DNA of 64,000 nucleotides from Aestuariimicrobium sp. p3-SID1156 (GCF_025144225.1 NZ_JALXXB010000008.1:42433-106432), one strand, 5' to 3'; shown: positions 39,132-47,984, counted from the first letter of the stretch. Notes: generated from the sequence alone by a model not told the origin. A program made the numbers and translations.

Positions 39132-41552
39132 TCAGCGGCCGGTGTCGGGGAGCTTCGGGGGCTTCGGGCCCGTGGTGGGCTGCTCCGAGGTCGGGGCCGG
39201 GCTGGTCGGAGCTTCGGACGAAGGGGCCGAGCTGGACGGGGCCGGGCTGGACGGGGCCGGGCTCGACGGGGCCGGGCTCGACGGGGCCGGGGTTCCGGGG
39301 TCAGTGGGCTCCGAGCCCTGGAACAGCTTGCCCAGGTTCAGGAACACGGTCTCGCCGTTGTTGTCCTTGAGCCCGTCGTTGTCGGTCACGATGTACACAT
39401 CACCGTTGGCGGCGATGGTCATGCCCTCGAGCTTCTCCTGGGTCCAGCCCCTGGTGGCCTGCAGGTCCGGCAGGACATCGCGGACCAACGTCTTGGCCAG
39501 CATGTCCCCGGCCTTCTGGTCGGCGGCGACGGTCACCTCGTAGATCCGCTTGATGCGGGCATCGGGGCCGGCCAGCTTGTCGCGCTCGATGACGGCCAGG
39601 CGCACACCGCCGGCAGCGTCCTCACCGACGTAGGCGATCTCCGACAGGCCCATCCAGTCGCCCTCGACGTCGGTCTTCTCCAGCTCGTAGCCGAAGGAGG
39701 TCCAGGTCTTCGACGCGAGGTCGTAACGGACGATGCGGGTGTTCTTGGAGGCGTCCAGGTCGCGCTGCAGGGCGATGTAGAGGGCCTTGCCAGCGGGGTC
39801 CGCGGTGATGCCCTCGATGCCCCACTTGCCCAGGGACGCGGCGATGTCGGCGGGCAGCGAGATCTCCTCGGTCACCTGGCCGTTGGCGTCCACGCGCACG
39901 ATCTGGTTGGGGACGTCCTTGCCGTCACCCTCCGAACCGATCCAGAAGCCATCCTTGCCGCCCTTGACGGCGTAGAGGCCCTCGATGTCGTACTTGGTGG
40001 CCTTGCCGTCCTTGGTCACCGGCAGCGCCTTGGTGATCAGGGCGGGCTGCTTGTCGGTCTCGATGGTGTAGATCTTGTTCGGCTTCAGCGCCACATCGGA
40101 GGCCGAGTACAGCGTGTTGGGCTCATCAGACGCCGCCAGCGCACCCAGGGCCAGCCACGGCAGCGGCTTGCCACCGTCGTTGAGCGAGGTGATGTAGGGG
40201 TAGACCGGCTTGCCGGCGCCCAGCTCGTACAGGGCGACCGTCGAACGCACCGGAGTCCCGGGCTCGTCGACCTCGGAGGAGACGGCGAGCAGGTTGCGGC
40301 CGGGGATCGGCAGGATGCCCTCGGGGCCATTGGTGGTCGGCAGCATCTGCTTGTACACCGGCTTGGCGGGGTTGCTCAGGTCATAGACGGCCACGAAATT
40401 GGAGCGCTCCGAGCCGACGAAGGCGTAGCGGACGCCGTTGTAGGTGGCGACGGCCAGGCCCTCGGGCTCGGTGCCCTTCTTGGCGGCACGGGAATCGTCC
40501 CAGTGGCCGTTGGCGATGGCCTGGTACTCGAAGGAGTTGCCGGCGTCCCACACCTCGAGGCCGGTCATGGCCTGGAAGATGGTCCAACCGCGGGTGCCGC
40601 CCTTCCAGTCCCCCTCGTTGGCGGTGGCGACGTGGTTGTTGTCGACCCAGCCGATGGAGTCGGGCTCGCGGCGGGCCTCCACGGTGGTGCCGTTGAGGAT
40701 GATCTGACCGTCCTTGGCGGTGTCGGTGTCGTGAACCAGGCTCACCCCGGCGCTCCAGGAGGACAGGACCTTGTGCGATGCGGCGTCCACGATCACGACG
40801 GCATTGTTCTCCTGCAGGGTGACGGCGATCTTCGAACCGTCGGGAGAGAACTTCACGTACTCGGGCTCAGGATCAGACGCCTCGACCAGGCCGGGCAGGC
40901 CAACGAGCGAGATCCTCTCGACCTTCCAGGTCGTGGGCAACCCGGCCAGGTCGATCACGGCCAGCTCACCGGCGGGGGACTGGGGCAGGTCACCCTTCTT
41001 GCCCTTGCCGAGGTCGTTCATCGCCTCCTCGTCGCGCTGGTTCTCGATGGCGATCACGGCCTGGTGGCCGGAGATGTCGATCGAGTCGGGCTGTCCGCCC
41101 AGGTCGATGCGCCGCACCTCGGCCAGGGTGGAGGCGTCCAGCACCGAGACGTGGCCAGAAGGCTTCGTGAAGTTGCCGTCGGTGGAGTCGACGACCACCA
41201 GCACATAACCCTCGTAGGCGTAGACGCTGGTCGGCTCCCCGCCCACGGCCACGGCGCCGAGCGGCCGGGGGTTGGTCGGGTCGGTGATGTCCATGCGGCC
41301 CACGCGCTTGCCACCGGCGTCGGTGTAGTACAGCGTCGTGCCGTCGGGGGAGACGGTGCTGATCTCGGCGACAGCGACCTCCGCCTTGCTGGCGTTGAGG
41401 TAGGCCGCGGTGGTCGAGACGCGCGTGAACGACGCATCGAGCTCGGCGTGGGCAACCGGCGCCGCGGCCAGCCCGAAAGCCAGCGCAGCAGCGGACGCGG
41501 TCGCGAGCACGCCCCGAGTAATGCCGGGGGAACGCGTGAAGCCGGGGGACAT
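39132..41552 (-). CDS. Secreted phytase-like / choice-of-anchor propeller protein ending in LPDTG
   Basis: 806 residues with a GGAGG site and a Sec signal peptide (ATASAAALAFGLAAA, cut near AHAE). The body reads as a seven-bladed propeller of the choice-of-anchor I type, then an esterase-like/phytase-like region (YDIEGLYAVKGGKDGFWIGS, LEGMTIAANGDVYIVTDND). A Pro/Ser linker of repeated SSPAP units follows. The chain ends KLPDTGR: a sortase motif without the hydrophobic segment and basic tail needed for anchoring. Substrate is unknown; a phosphate-ester role is suggested only by family name. A direct repeat upstream could be a regulator site. Confidence 0.83.
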   Translation of the reverse strand: MSPGFTRSPGITRGVLATASAAALAFGLAAAPVAHAELDASFTRVSTTAAYLNASKAEVAVAEISTVSPDGTTLYYTDAGGKRVGRMDITDPTNPRPLGAVAVGGEPTSVYAYEGYVLVVVDSTDGNFTKPSGHVSVLDASTLAEVRRIDLGGQPDSIDISGHQAVIAIENQRDEEAMNDLGKGKKGDLPQSPAGELAVIDLAGLPTTWKVERISLVGLPGLVEASDPEPEYVKFSPDGSKIAVTLQENNAVVIVDAASHKVLSSWSAGVSLVHDTDTAKDGQIILNGTTVEARREPDSIGWVDNNHVATANEGDWKGGTRGWTIFQAMTGLEVWDAGNSFEYQAIANGHWDDSRAAKKGTEPEGLAVATYNGVRYAFVGSERSNFVAVYDLSNPAKPVYKQMLPTTNGPEGILPIPGRNLLAVSSEVDEPGTPVRSTVALYELGAGKPVYPYITSLNDGGKPLPWLALGALAASDEPNTLYSASDVALKPNKIYTIETDKQPALITKALPVTKDGKATKYDIEGLYAVKGGKDGFWIGSEGDGKDVPNQIVRVDANGQVTEEISLPADIAASLGKWGIEGITADPAGKALYIALQRDLDASKNTRIVRYDLASKTWTSFGYELEKTDVEGDWMGLSEIAYVGEDAAGGVRLAVIERDKLAGPDARIKRIYEVTVAADQKAGDMLAKTLVRDVLPDLQATRGWTQEKLEGMTIAANGDVYIVTDNDGLKDNNGETVFLNLGKLFQGSEPTDPGTPAPSSPAPSSPAPSSPAPSSSAPSSEAPTSPAPTSEQPTTGPKPPKLPDTGR

Positions 41553-41566
41553 GGACCCTCCTGGGT

Positions 41567-41594
41567 GAACGGTGATTCGAACGAGAACGGTGAT
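41567..41594. repeat. Direct repeat in a divergent promoter region
   Basis: GAACGGTGAT occurs at 41567-41576 and again at 41585-41594, an 18-bp period. Read on the minus strand it gives ATCACCGTTC twice, ending in GTTCACC just before the ribosome site of the secreted protein. It resembles a PhoP/PHO box only loosely. Confidence 0.45.
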
Positions 41595-41733
41595 CGGGGG
41601 TGGAACTGGGTGGGCACAGGGTGCAGCCACTCGCGTGAATCCAACCGCACTTGTGTAACGTCCACGTGAACAGAGCGTGACCCTTCGGGTGCACCGCTCT
41701 GACAGGGCGCTGCCATGGGAGGAACGTTGTTCG

Positions 41734-42531
41734 GTGACCGTCGTTGATCTGAACGCTGATCTTGGGGAATCCTTCGGACGCTGGAGTCTGGGCGACGATG
41801 CGGGGATGCTTGGGCTGATCACCTCGGCGAACATTGCCTGCGGCTTCCACGCCGGTGACCCCCTGACCCTGCAGCGCACCTGCTCCGAGGCAGTCGCGAA
41901 CAAGGTCGCCATCGGGGCGCACGTGAGCTACCGCGACCTGGCGGGTTTCGGCCGCCGCTTCATGGACGTCCCCGCCGACGAGTTGTACAGCGACGTCCTC
42001 TACCAGCTGGCCGCCATCGACGGAGTCGCGCGCACCGTCGGCGGCAAGGTCACCTACGTGAAGCCGCATGGGGCTCTGTACAACGCCATCGTCCACCACG
42101 ATGACCAGGCGGACGCCGTGGCGCGGGCGGTGGCCGACTTCTCCGCCGGTCGCCAGGCGGCGGTCAGCCGGGCGGAGCCGATCGGCATCCTCGGCCTTCC
42201 CGGCGCCAAGGTCCTCGACAAGGCCGCCGAACTGGGCCTGCCCACCCACCGGGAGGCCTTCGCCGACCGCGCCTACACCGCCGAGGGGACGCTGGTCAGC
42301 CGGCGCCAGCCCGGCTCCGTGCTCCACAACCCCGCCGAGATCGCCGAGCGCGTCGTCGCGATGGTGATCGAGAAGCGCGTCACCGCCATCGACGGCAGCG
42401 AGATCGAAATGGACGCCGACTCGGTCTGCGTCCACGGGGATTCGCCCGATGCCGTCGCGATGGCCCGCGCCGTGCGCGAGGCGTTGGACGCGGCCGGTGT
42501 CTGCCTGCGCCCGTTCGTGAGCTGGACGTGA
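41734..42531 (+). CDS. pxpA: 5-oxoprolinase subunit A (LamB/YcsF family)
   Basis: 265 residues from GTG 41734, chosen because VDLNADLGESFG is the universal family start. Other family segments are NIACGFHAGDP, GAHVSYRDLAGFGRR and VKPHGALYN. With PxpB and PxpC it forms the ATP-dependent bacterial 5-oxoprolinase that converts 5-oxoproline to glutamate. First of three genes coupled by 4-bp overlaps. Divergent from the secreted propeller gene. Confidence 0.95.
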   Translation: MTVVDLNADLGESFGRWSLGDDAGMLGLITSANIACGFHAGDPLTLQRTCSEAVANKVAIGAHVSYRDLAGFGRRFMDVPADELYSDVLYQLAAIDGVARTVGGKVTYVKPHGALYNAIVHHDDQADAVARAVADFSAGRQAAVSRAEPIGILGLPGAKVLDKAAELGLPTHREAFADRAYTAEGTLVSRRQPGSVLHNPAEIAERVVAMVIEKRVTAIDGSEIEMDADSVCVHGDSPDAVAMARAVREALDAAGVCLRPFVSWT

Positions 42532-43190
42532 TCCTGCTGCCCTGCGGGGAGAACGGCGTCCTCGTCGAACTGGACGATGGCACCGAACGCCGCCGGCTGG
42601 ACAGCGCCCTGCGCCACGCAGCGGTGCCGGGCATCACCGAGGGTCTCATCATCGAGCAGGTGCCGGCCACCCGCACCGTGTTGCTCAGGACCGACAACCC
42701 GCAAGCCGTGGTCGATGCCCTGCGGGAGGTCGACATCCACAGCCTGCCCGAACCCGACGAGGGCTCCGCGGAGAATGTGACCATTCCGGTCAGCTACGAC
42801 GGGGAGGATCTGGCGGAGGTCGCCGCCCTGCTCGGTATCACCCCCGCCGAGGTCGTCGAGCGACACACCGGCCAGGTCTGGACCGTCGAGTTCAGCGGTT
42901 TCGCACCTGGCTTCGGCTACCTGCTCGGCGAGCACCACAACCTGTCGGTTCCGCGCCGTTCCAGCCCCCGCACCCGCATCCCACCGGGATCGGTCGGCCT
43001 CGCGGGAGACTTCAGCGGCGTCTACCCCAAGGCGTCCCCCGGCGGGTGGCAGCTGATCGGACGCACCGAGGTCGCCATGTGGGACCCCGACCGCCAGGAG
43101 CCGGCGCTGCTCGCCCCCGGCAAGCGGGTCCGTTTCGTGTCCGTGGACGCCCCGGTGGGGGCCGACGTGGAAGCGGAGGGGACCCGATGA
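42528..43190 (+). CDS. pxpB: 5-oxoprolinase subunit B
   Basis: 220 residues from a GTG overlapping the pxpA stop (GTGA). Carboxyltransferase subdomain motifs are present: FSGFAPGFGYLLGE, PRTRIPPGSVGLAG and SPGGWQLIGRT. It forms a complex with PxpC and cooperates with PxpA in ATP-dependent ring opening. Its own stop overlaps the pxpC start (ATGA). Confidence 0.94.
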   Translation: MILLPCGENGVLVELDDGTERRRLDSALRHAAVPGITEGLIIEQVPATRTVLLRTDNPQAVVDALREVDIHSLPEPDEGSAENVTIPVSYDGEDLAEVAALLGITPAEVVERHTGQVWTVEFSGFAPGFGYLLGEHHNLSVPRRSSPRTRIPPGSVGLAGDFSGVYPKASPGGWQLIGRTEVAMWDPDRQEPALLAPGKRVRFVSVDAPVGADVEAEGTR

Positions 43191-44068
43191 CGACGATGCA
43201 GGTCCACGCCGCGGGTCGGTTGAGCCTGGTCCAGGACCTGGGACGCCCGGGGCAGGCTGCCCTGGGGGTTCCGCGCGGAGGGGCCGCCGACCACCGCTCG
43301 CTGGCGCTGGCCAACCGTGCCGTGGGCAACCCGGGTGAGGCGGCCGGTGTCGAGGTGCTGCTCGGCGGGCTCGAGGTCGAGTTCGACCACAGCACGGTCG
43401 TCTGCGTGACCGGAGCGCCGCTCGGGGTGACCGTCCACGGCAAGCCGGTCGCCTTCGGTGCGCCGGTGGTCGTGCCAGCGGCCCAGCGGCTCACGCTGGG
43501 GGCTCCGACGGCCTCCCTGCGCAGTTACCTCGCCATCCGGGGCGGCGTCTCGGTCCCGCATGTGCTGGGCAGCGCCGGGTCGAGTCCGACGGCCGGCATC
43601 GGACCGGCCCCGCTGAAGGCAGGAGACGTCCTGACCGTCGGGGCGGGGGAGCGCACCATTGCGGCCGGTGTCGGCAGCGAGCTGGTGGCCGCCATTGGCG
43701 ATCCCCACGGTGACCTGGTGCTCATGGCGACCCTGGGGCCACGCGATGACTGGTTCGCCCCGACGGCGATCCGCTACCTGACCACCGCTCGGTGGAAGAC
43801 CACCCCCCAGGCCGACCGTGTCGGCGTCCGGTTGGAAGGGCCGGTGCTGGAGCGGGCGGTGACTCACGAGTTGCCGAGCGAGGGTGTGGTGCCCGGGTCG
43901 GTGCAGGTGCCGGCGTCCGGACAGCCGATCGTGTTCGGGCCGGACCACCCGACCACGGGCGGCTACCCGGTGATCGCGGTGGTGCGGGAGGCCGATCTGG
44001 CGGCGCTCTACCAGGCCAGACCCGGCACTGGCCTGCGCTTCCGCGTCATCGCCCCCCGCTGGCACTGA
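43187..44068 (+). CDS. pxpC: 5-oxoprolinase subunit C
   Basis: 293 residues from the ATG at 43187 in the ATGA overlap; the open frame upstream of it is a shadow of pxpB. Family motifs are LVQDLGRPGQAALGVPRGGA, YLAIRGGVSVP and DHPTTGGYPVIAVV. It is the partner of PxpB. A G-rich then C-rich stretch at about 44088-44125 after the stop may be a weak terminator. Confidence 0.94.
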   Translation: MTTMQVHAAGRLSLVQDLGRPGQAALGVPRGGAADHRSLALANRAVGNPGEAAGVEVLLGGLEVEFDHSTVVCVTGAPLGVTVHGKPVAFGAPVVVPAAQRLTLGAPTASLRSYLAIRGGVSVPHVLGSAGSSPTAGIGPAPLKAGDVLTVGAGERTIAAGVGSELVAAIGDPHGDLVLMATLGPRDDWFAPTAIRYLTTARWKTTPQADRVGVRLEGPVLERAVTHELPSEGVVPGSVQVPASGQPIVFGPDHPTTGGYPVIAVVREADLAALYQARPGTGLRFRVIAPRWH

Positions 44069-44216
44069 GACCATTCCGCCACAAGCAAGGGGGGGCAGCC
44101 TCGCGATTAGGCCGGGGTCCCCCCGGTAACCAGATCACGGCAGGGTAACGTCGAACCGGCAGTTGACCACCTGTCCTGCCAAGACACATCACGTTGGCCC
44201 AACAGACAAGGACGTC

Positions 44217-45554
44217 ATGAGCAACGCGGACAAGCAGTCGGCCGTACCCGAAGTCGACACACAGTGCAAGGATGTCGCCACCCCGGTCGGCACCCTCGCG
44301 GGGGCCGCCGAGCCCGACAACATCGGCATGACGGACACTCGTTCCCCGGCCGCGATCAACCGCAGCTGGGTGATCAGCCTGTTCGGCACCGCTGTGGGGG
44401 CGGGCATCCTTTTCCTCCCGATCAACGCGGGTGCCGGTGGCCTGTGGCCGCTGCTCGTGGTCACCCTCCTGATCGGGCCGATGACCTACTTCTCGCACCG
44501 TGCGCTGTCGCGGTTCGTGTGCCTGTCCCCGCGCCCCGGCGAGGACATCACCCTGGTCGCCAAGGACTACTTCGGCAAGGTCGGCGGCGGCCTGATCACC
44601 GCGCTGTATTTCCTGGCGATCTACCCGATCGTGCTGATCTACGGCGTCTCGATCACCAACACCGTCGACAGTTTCATCGTCAACCAGTTCCACGGGCCCC
44701 ACATCCCCCGCGCGCTGCTCTCGCTGGTGCTGATCACGCTGATGATGCTGGTCATGATCTTCGGTGAGCGCCTGATGCTGCTGGTCACCGGAGCGATCGT
44801 CTACCCGCTGATCTTCCTGCTCTTCGCCGTCTCGCTGTACCTGATCCCGCAGTGGAAGCTGGGCAGCTTCACCGAGGCACACTCCTTCGGCACCACGCTG
44901 AAGTACATCTGGTTGATCATCCCGGTGCTGGTCTTCGCCTTCAACCACTCCCCGGCCATCTCGCAGTTCTCGCTGGCCATGCAGCGTGCCCATGGTGCCG
45001 ACGCGGAGCGCAATGCCTCGAAGGTGCTCAAGCGGACCGCCTTGATCCTGGTCACCTTCACGATGTTGTTCGTCTGGTCCTGTGCGCTGACCCTGGGCAA
45101 CGATGGCCTGGCCAAGGCTCGTGAGGAGAACATCACTGTGCTCTCCTACCTGGCCAATGTGAATGACTCCCCGATCATCTCCTTCGTGGGGCCGGTCGTG
45201 GCGATTGTGGCCATCGTGTCCTCCTTCTTCGGCCACTACCTGGGGGCAGCCGAAGGTGCCGAGGGTGTGGTCGCCTCGATTGCCCCGCACGCCAACAGGA
45301 AGGCCGTCAAGACCGGTGTGACCGCCTTCCTGTTCCTGACCACCTGGCTGGCCGCGATCCTGAACCCGAGCATCCTCGGCCTGATCGAGTCGTTGTCCGG
45401 GCCGGTCATTGCTGCGATCCTGTACCTGATGCCGATGTACGCCATCTACAAGGTCCCCAGGCTCGAGCCCTACCGCAAGCAGTTGTCGAACATCTTCGTC
45501 ATCGTCATGGGCCTGGTGGCGATCTCCGGCATCTTCTTCACCCTCATCCGCTGA
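44217..45554 (+). CDS. Serine/threonine-type amino-acid permease (HAAAP, SdaC-like)
   Basis: 445 residues with about eleven hydrophobic segments after a 50-residue polar N-terminus. The segments SLFGTAVGAGILFLPINAG and VFAFNHSPAISQFSLA are typical of the SdaC/TdcC branch. MSNADKQ at 44217 follows AAGGA; an earlier in-frame Met lacks a site. It is followed after 20 bp by L-serine dehydratase, so proton-coupled serine uptake for catabolism is the likely job. Confidence 0.9.
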   Translation: MSNADKQSAVPEVDTQCKDVATPVGTLAGAAEPDNIGMTDTRSPAAINRSWVISLFGTAVGAGILFLPINAGAGGLWPLLVVTLLIGPMTYFSHRALSRFVCLSPRPGEDITLVAKDYFGKVGGGLITALYFLAIYPIVLIYGVSITNTVDSFIVNQFHGPHIPRALLSLVLITLMMLVMIFGERLMLLVTGAIVYPLIFLLFAVSLYLIPQWKLGSFTEAHSFGTTLKYIWLIIPVLVFAFNHSPAISQFSLAMQRAHGADAERNASKVLKRTALILVTFTMLFVWSCALTLGNDGLAKAREENITVLSYLANVNDSPIISFVGPVVAIVAIVSSFFGHYLGAAEGAEGVVASIAPHANRKAVKTGVTAFLFLTTWLAAILNPSILGLIESLSGPVIAAILYLMPMYAIYKVPRLEPYRKQLSNIFVIVMGLVAISGIFFTLIR

Positions 45555-45574
45555 TCTGCTGAAGGGAACGACTC

Positions 45575-47032
45575 ATGGACGTCAGCCTGTTCGAACTGTT
45601 CAGTGTGGGGATCGGTCCCTCCTCCTCCCACACGAACGGCCCGATGACCGCCGCCTGTGACTTCGTGGATCGGCTCCGCGAGCAGGGTGGGCTCGAGCGC
45701 ACCGCGCGCCTCGAGGTCACCCTCTACGGGTCACTGGCAGCCACCGGACGCGGCCACGGAACCTTCGGTGCGGTCCTGCTCGGCCTCGAGGGCAATCGCC
45801 CCGAGATCGTGCTGCCCGACCACGTCGACAAGCGCCTGGCCGAGCTCGACGAGGGCAGCCCGCTCATCCTGGGTGGGGATGGGCCGCAGCTGGACTACGG
45901 GATCAAGGACATGATCCTCCAGCCCAGGATCCAGCTGCCCCGCCACCCCAATGGCATGACCATCAAGGCCTTCGACGCCAACGATGAGCTGATCTACGAG
46001 CTCACCTCCTTTTCCATCGGTGGTGGCTTCGTGGTCCACGAGGGCGACGAGGATGCGTCCGGAGGCAAGTCGGACGCTGCGGGGGACCCAGCGACTGCAG
46101 AGAACTCGGGCGGCGCCTCGCCGGAGGCGTCCCCGCAGGGTCGCGACGTGCCCTACCCCTTCTTCAACGGTGACCAGCTGCTGGCACGTTGCCAGGAGAG
46201 CGGGCTCGACGTCGCCGGCGTGATGATGGCCAATGAGGCGAAGGGACGCAGCGAGGAGGAGGTGCGCGAGGGGGTTCTGCACCTGTGGCAGGTCATGGAG
46301 GAGTGCAAGAACAACTCCCTCAAGCGCAGCGGATGTCTGCCCGGAGGCCTGAAGACCCGTCGTCGCGCACCGGAATGGCACAAGCGACTCAGCATCTCCG
46401 ACCCCGAGTTCGACATCTGGTCGTGGGTGGAGTGGGTCAACCTGGTCGCGCTGGCAGTCAACGAGGAGAACGCCTCCGGTGGGCGCATCGTCACCGCCCC
46501 CACCAATGGTGCGGCCGGTGTGATCCCAGCGGTCATCTTCTACGCCAACCACTACACCGACCGGGCCCGACAGGGGGGGCGCGCTGCCCGCCCGGACATC
46601 GTCGTCGACTTCCTGCTGGCGGCTGGAGCGGTGGGTGTGGTGATCAAGCAGCAGGCCTCCATCTCCGGAGCCGAAGTGGGCTGCCAGGGCGAGGTCGGCT
46701 CGGCGGCGTCCATGGCGGCCGCCGGTCTGGCGCAGGTGATGGGCGGGTCCCCCGACCAGGTGTCCAAGGCGGCCGAGATCGCCATGGAGCACCACCTGGG
46801 CATGACCTGTGACCCCATCGGCGGATTGGTGCAGGTGCCCTGCATCGAGCGCAACGCCATCGCCGCGGTGACCGCGGTGAATGCTGCGCGGATGGCGCTG
46901 ATGGACCCGGAGGGTTACATGGTCAGCCTGGACCAGGTCATCGCCACGATGAAGTCGACCGGCGCGGACATGTCCTCGAAGTACAAGGAGACCGCGGAGG
47001 GCGGCCTGGCCGTCAACGTGCCCTACTGTTGA
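45575..47032 (+). CDS. sdaA: L-serine ammonia-lyase (single-chain, 4Fe-4S)
   Basis: The 485-residue enzyme converts L-serine to pyruvate and ammonia. The beta region (SVGIGPSSSHTNGPM) and alpha region are fused. Iron-sulfur cysteines are in KRSGCLPGG, GAEVGCQGEVGSA and MTCDPIGGLVQVPC. Between the two regions lies an unusual low-complexity insert of about 35 residues rich in G, A, S, E and D (EDASGGKSDAAGDPATAE and on), absent from typical homologues. The permease before it completes a serine-utilisation unit. Confidence 0.95.
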   Translation: MDVSLFELFSVGIGPSSSHTNGPMTAACDFVDRLREQGGLERTARLEVTLYGSLAATGRGHGTFGAVLLGLEGNRPEIVLPDHVDKRLAELDEGSPLILGGDGPQLDYGIKDMILQPRIQLPRHPNGMTIKAFDANDELIYELTSFSIGGGFVVHEGDEDASGGKSDAAGDPATAENSGGASPEASPQGRDVPYPFFNGDQLLARCQESGLDVAGVMMANEAKGRSEEEVREGVLHLWQVMEECKNNSLKRSGCLPGGLKTRRRAPEWHKRLSISDPEFDIWSWVEWVNLVALAVNEENASGGRIVTAPTNGAAGVIPAVIFYANHYTDRARQGGRAARPDIVVDFLLAAGAVGVVIKQQASISGAEVGCQGEVGSAASMAAAGLAQVMGGSPDQVSKAAEIAMEHHLGMTCDPIGGLVQVPCIERNAIAAVTAVNAARMALMDPEGYMVSLDQVIATMKSTGADMSSKYKETAEGGLAVNVPYC

Positions 47033-47039
47033 CCGCCCC

Positions 47040-47100
47040 GGCCTTCACCGCACCCCGGCCTTCTCCGCACCCCGGCCTTCTCCGCACCCCGGCCTTCACC
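47040..47100. repeat. Tandem repeat, 17-nt unit, 3.6 copies
   Basis: GGCCTTCWCCGCACCCC is repeated three times with at most one change and then shortened, starting 8 bp after the sdaA stop. It is purely intergenic. Confidence 0.85.
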
Positions 47101-47118
47101 GGTTTGCCCGGGAAATAT

Positions 47119-47150
47119 GCCCCTGCTTGCGACATATCGCGGGCAGGGGC
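47119..47150. repeat. 32-nt palindromic intergenic element, copy B
   Basis: GCCCCTGCTTGCGACA and its near complement, extended by ATAT/ATAT flanks (47115-47154). It is 31/32 identical to the reverse of copy A at 39062-39093. It lies between convergent sdaA and the rhodanese gene. Confidence 0.8.
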
Positions 47151-47323
47151 ATATCTTTCGGGCGAGCGCGCAGGGGGGCGATGGGGGACGCCCGGAGGCG
47201 CCGATCGGAGAGTTTCGCACGGGCGCGGGGATGTCCGACACGGGAGAGCAGCCCTGCGCAGGAAGCAACGCACGCACCCGCCCCAGGCGTCCCGGACCCA
47301 TCTGATGGGAGGGAAGGATCGGC

Positions 47324-47418
47324 ATGGCACCGCTCACAGAGAAGGAGACACGCGCAAGCAGTTCGCCGTGACCGTGAACGGCGCCTTCCACTGCACGCGT
47401 GCGGGGGTCGTGCTCTGA
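47324..47418 (+). other. Two overlapping mini-ORFs, doubtful
   Basis: After GGGAGGGAAGG, an ATG at 47324 opens a 15-codon frame (MAPLTEKETRASSSP). Its stop overlaps a GTG that opens a 16-codon frame (VTVNGAFHCTRAGVVL) ending at 47418, 4 bp before the stop of the opposing gene. The ribosome site and GTGA overlap are suggestive, but nothing downstream on this strand could be controlled. It may be a decayed gene. The rest of 47151-47422 holds no recognised gene. Confidence 0.2.
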
Positions 47419-47422
47419 GTCA

Positions 47423-47842
47423 TCAGTCCTTGGCGGGCAGCTCCTCGACGGGGTTGCCCGCCTTGCTCCACGCGGTGAAGCCGCCCTCCAGATGGGCAAC
47501 GTCGTCGCGGCCCATGTCTTTCAGGGCCTTGGCCGACAGGGCCGAACGCCAGCCGGAACCGCAGTAGAGGAGCAGGCGACGGCCATCGTCCAGGGCGTCC
47601 TTGTAGTAGGGGGACTCGGGGTCGACCCAGAATTCGAGCATCCCGCGGGGGGCGCGATAGGCGCCGGGGATGGTGCCGAGCTTGGCCAGTTCGCGCGGGT
47701 CGCGCAGGTCAACGAAGAGCCAGTTAGGGTCGTCAAGCAGCTCCACGGCCCGCTCGAGCGGAACGGTCTCGACCTGCTCATTCGCGGCGTCCACGAGCGC
47801 CTTGGAGTTGGTGGGGAGCGGACTGCCGGGTTCGCGCGTCAT
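47423..47842 (-). CDS. Rhodanese-like sulfurtransferase
   Basis: 139 residues from ATG 47842. A single rhodanese domain has the strand FVDLRDPRELAKLG and the active-site loop LLYCGSGWRSALSA with the catalytic cysteine. The helix after it and the ending HLEGGFTAWSKAGNPVE are typical. It transfers sulfane sulfur; the acceptor is unknown. Stands alone between a repeat-rich gap and uppP. Confidence 0.9.
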   Translation of the reverse strand: MTREPGSPLPTNSKALVDAANEQVETVPLERAVELLDDPNWLFVDLRDPRELAKLGTIPGAYRAPRGMLEFWVDPESPYYKDALDDGRRLLLYCGSGWRSALSAKALKDMGRDDVAHLEGGFTAWSKAGNPVEELPAKD

Positions 47843-47922
47843 CGGTGACCTCCACGGGGTGCGGGTGATGCGGACCACTCTAGGACGGCGTCTTGGCAGG
47901 GGCTAGGCTTGAGGCAATCGTT

Positions 47923-47961
47923 CAGCCCGCCCCGACCTCGGGAGTGGGCTGGATCTCTTTT
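47923..47961. terminator. Hairpin with T-rich tail near uppP 3' end
   Basis: Outer arms CAGCCC (47923-47928) and GGGCTG (47946-47951) with an inner CCCGA/TCGGG stem, followed on the plus strand by ATCTCTTTT. The T-tract suits plus-strand transcription, but the nearest gene end is uppP on the minus strand, so its role is unclear. Confidence 0.4.
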
Positions 47962-47984
47962 CGAGCACCCTCACTATTCCGTGG

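Noticed and set aside
47040..47100. CRISPR-like array
   Set aside because: Units are contiguous 17-mers without spacers and there are no cas genes; it is a plain tandem repeat. The 15-nt repeats at 37991 were rejected for the same reason.
47195..47310. Possible glycine-riboswitch-like segment (GGAGAG, GAAGC-AAC and AGGC motifs on the plus strand)
   Set aside because: The conserved core does not line up in the right order and spacing, and no gene on this strand lies downstream. An Rfam glycine model search would settle it.
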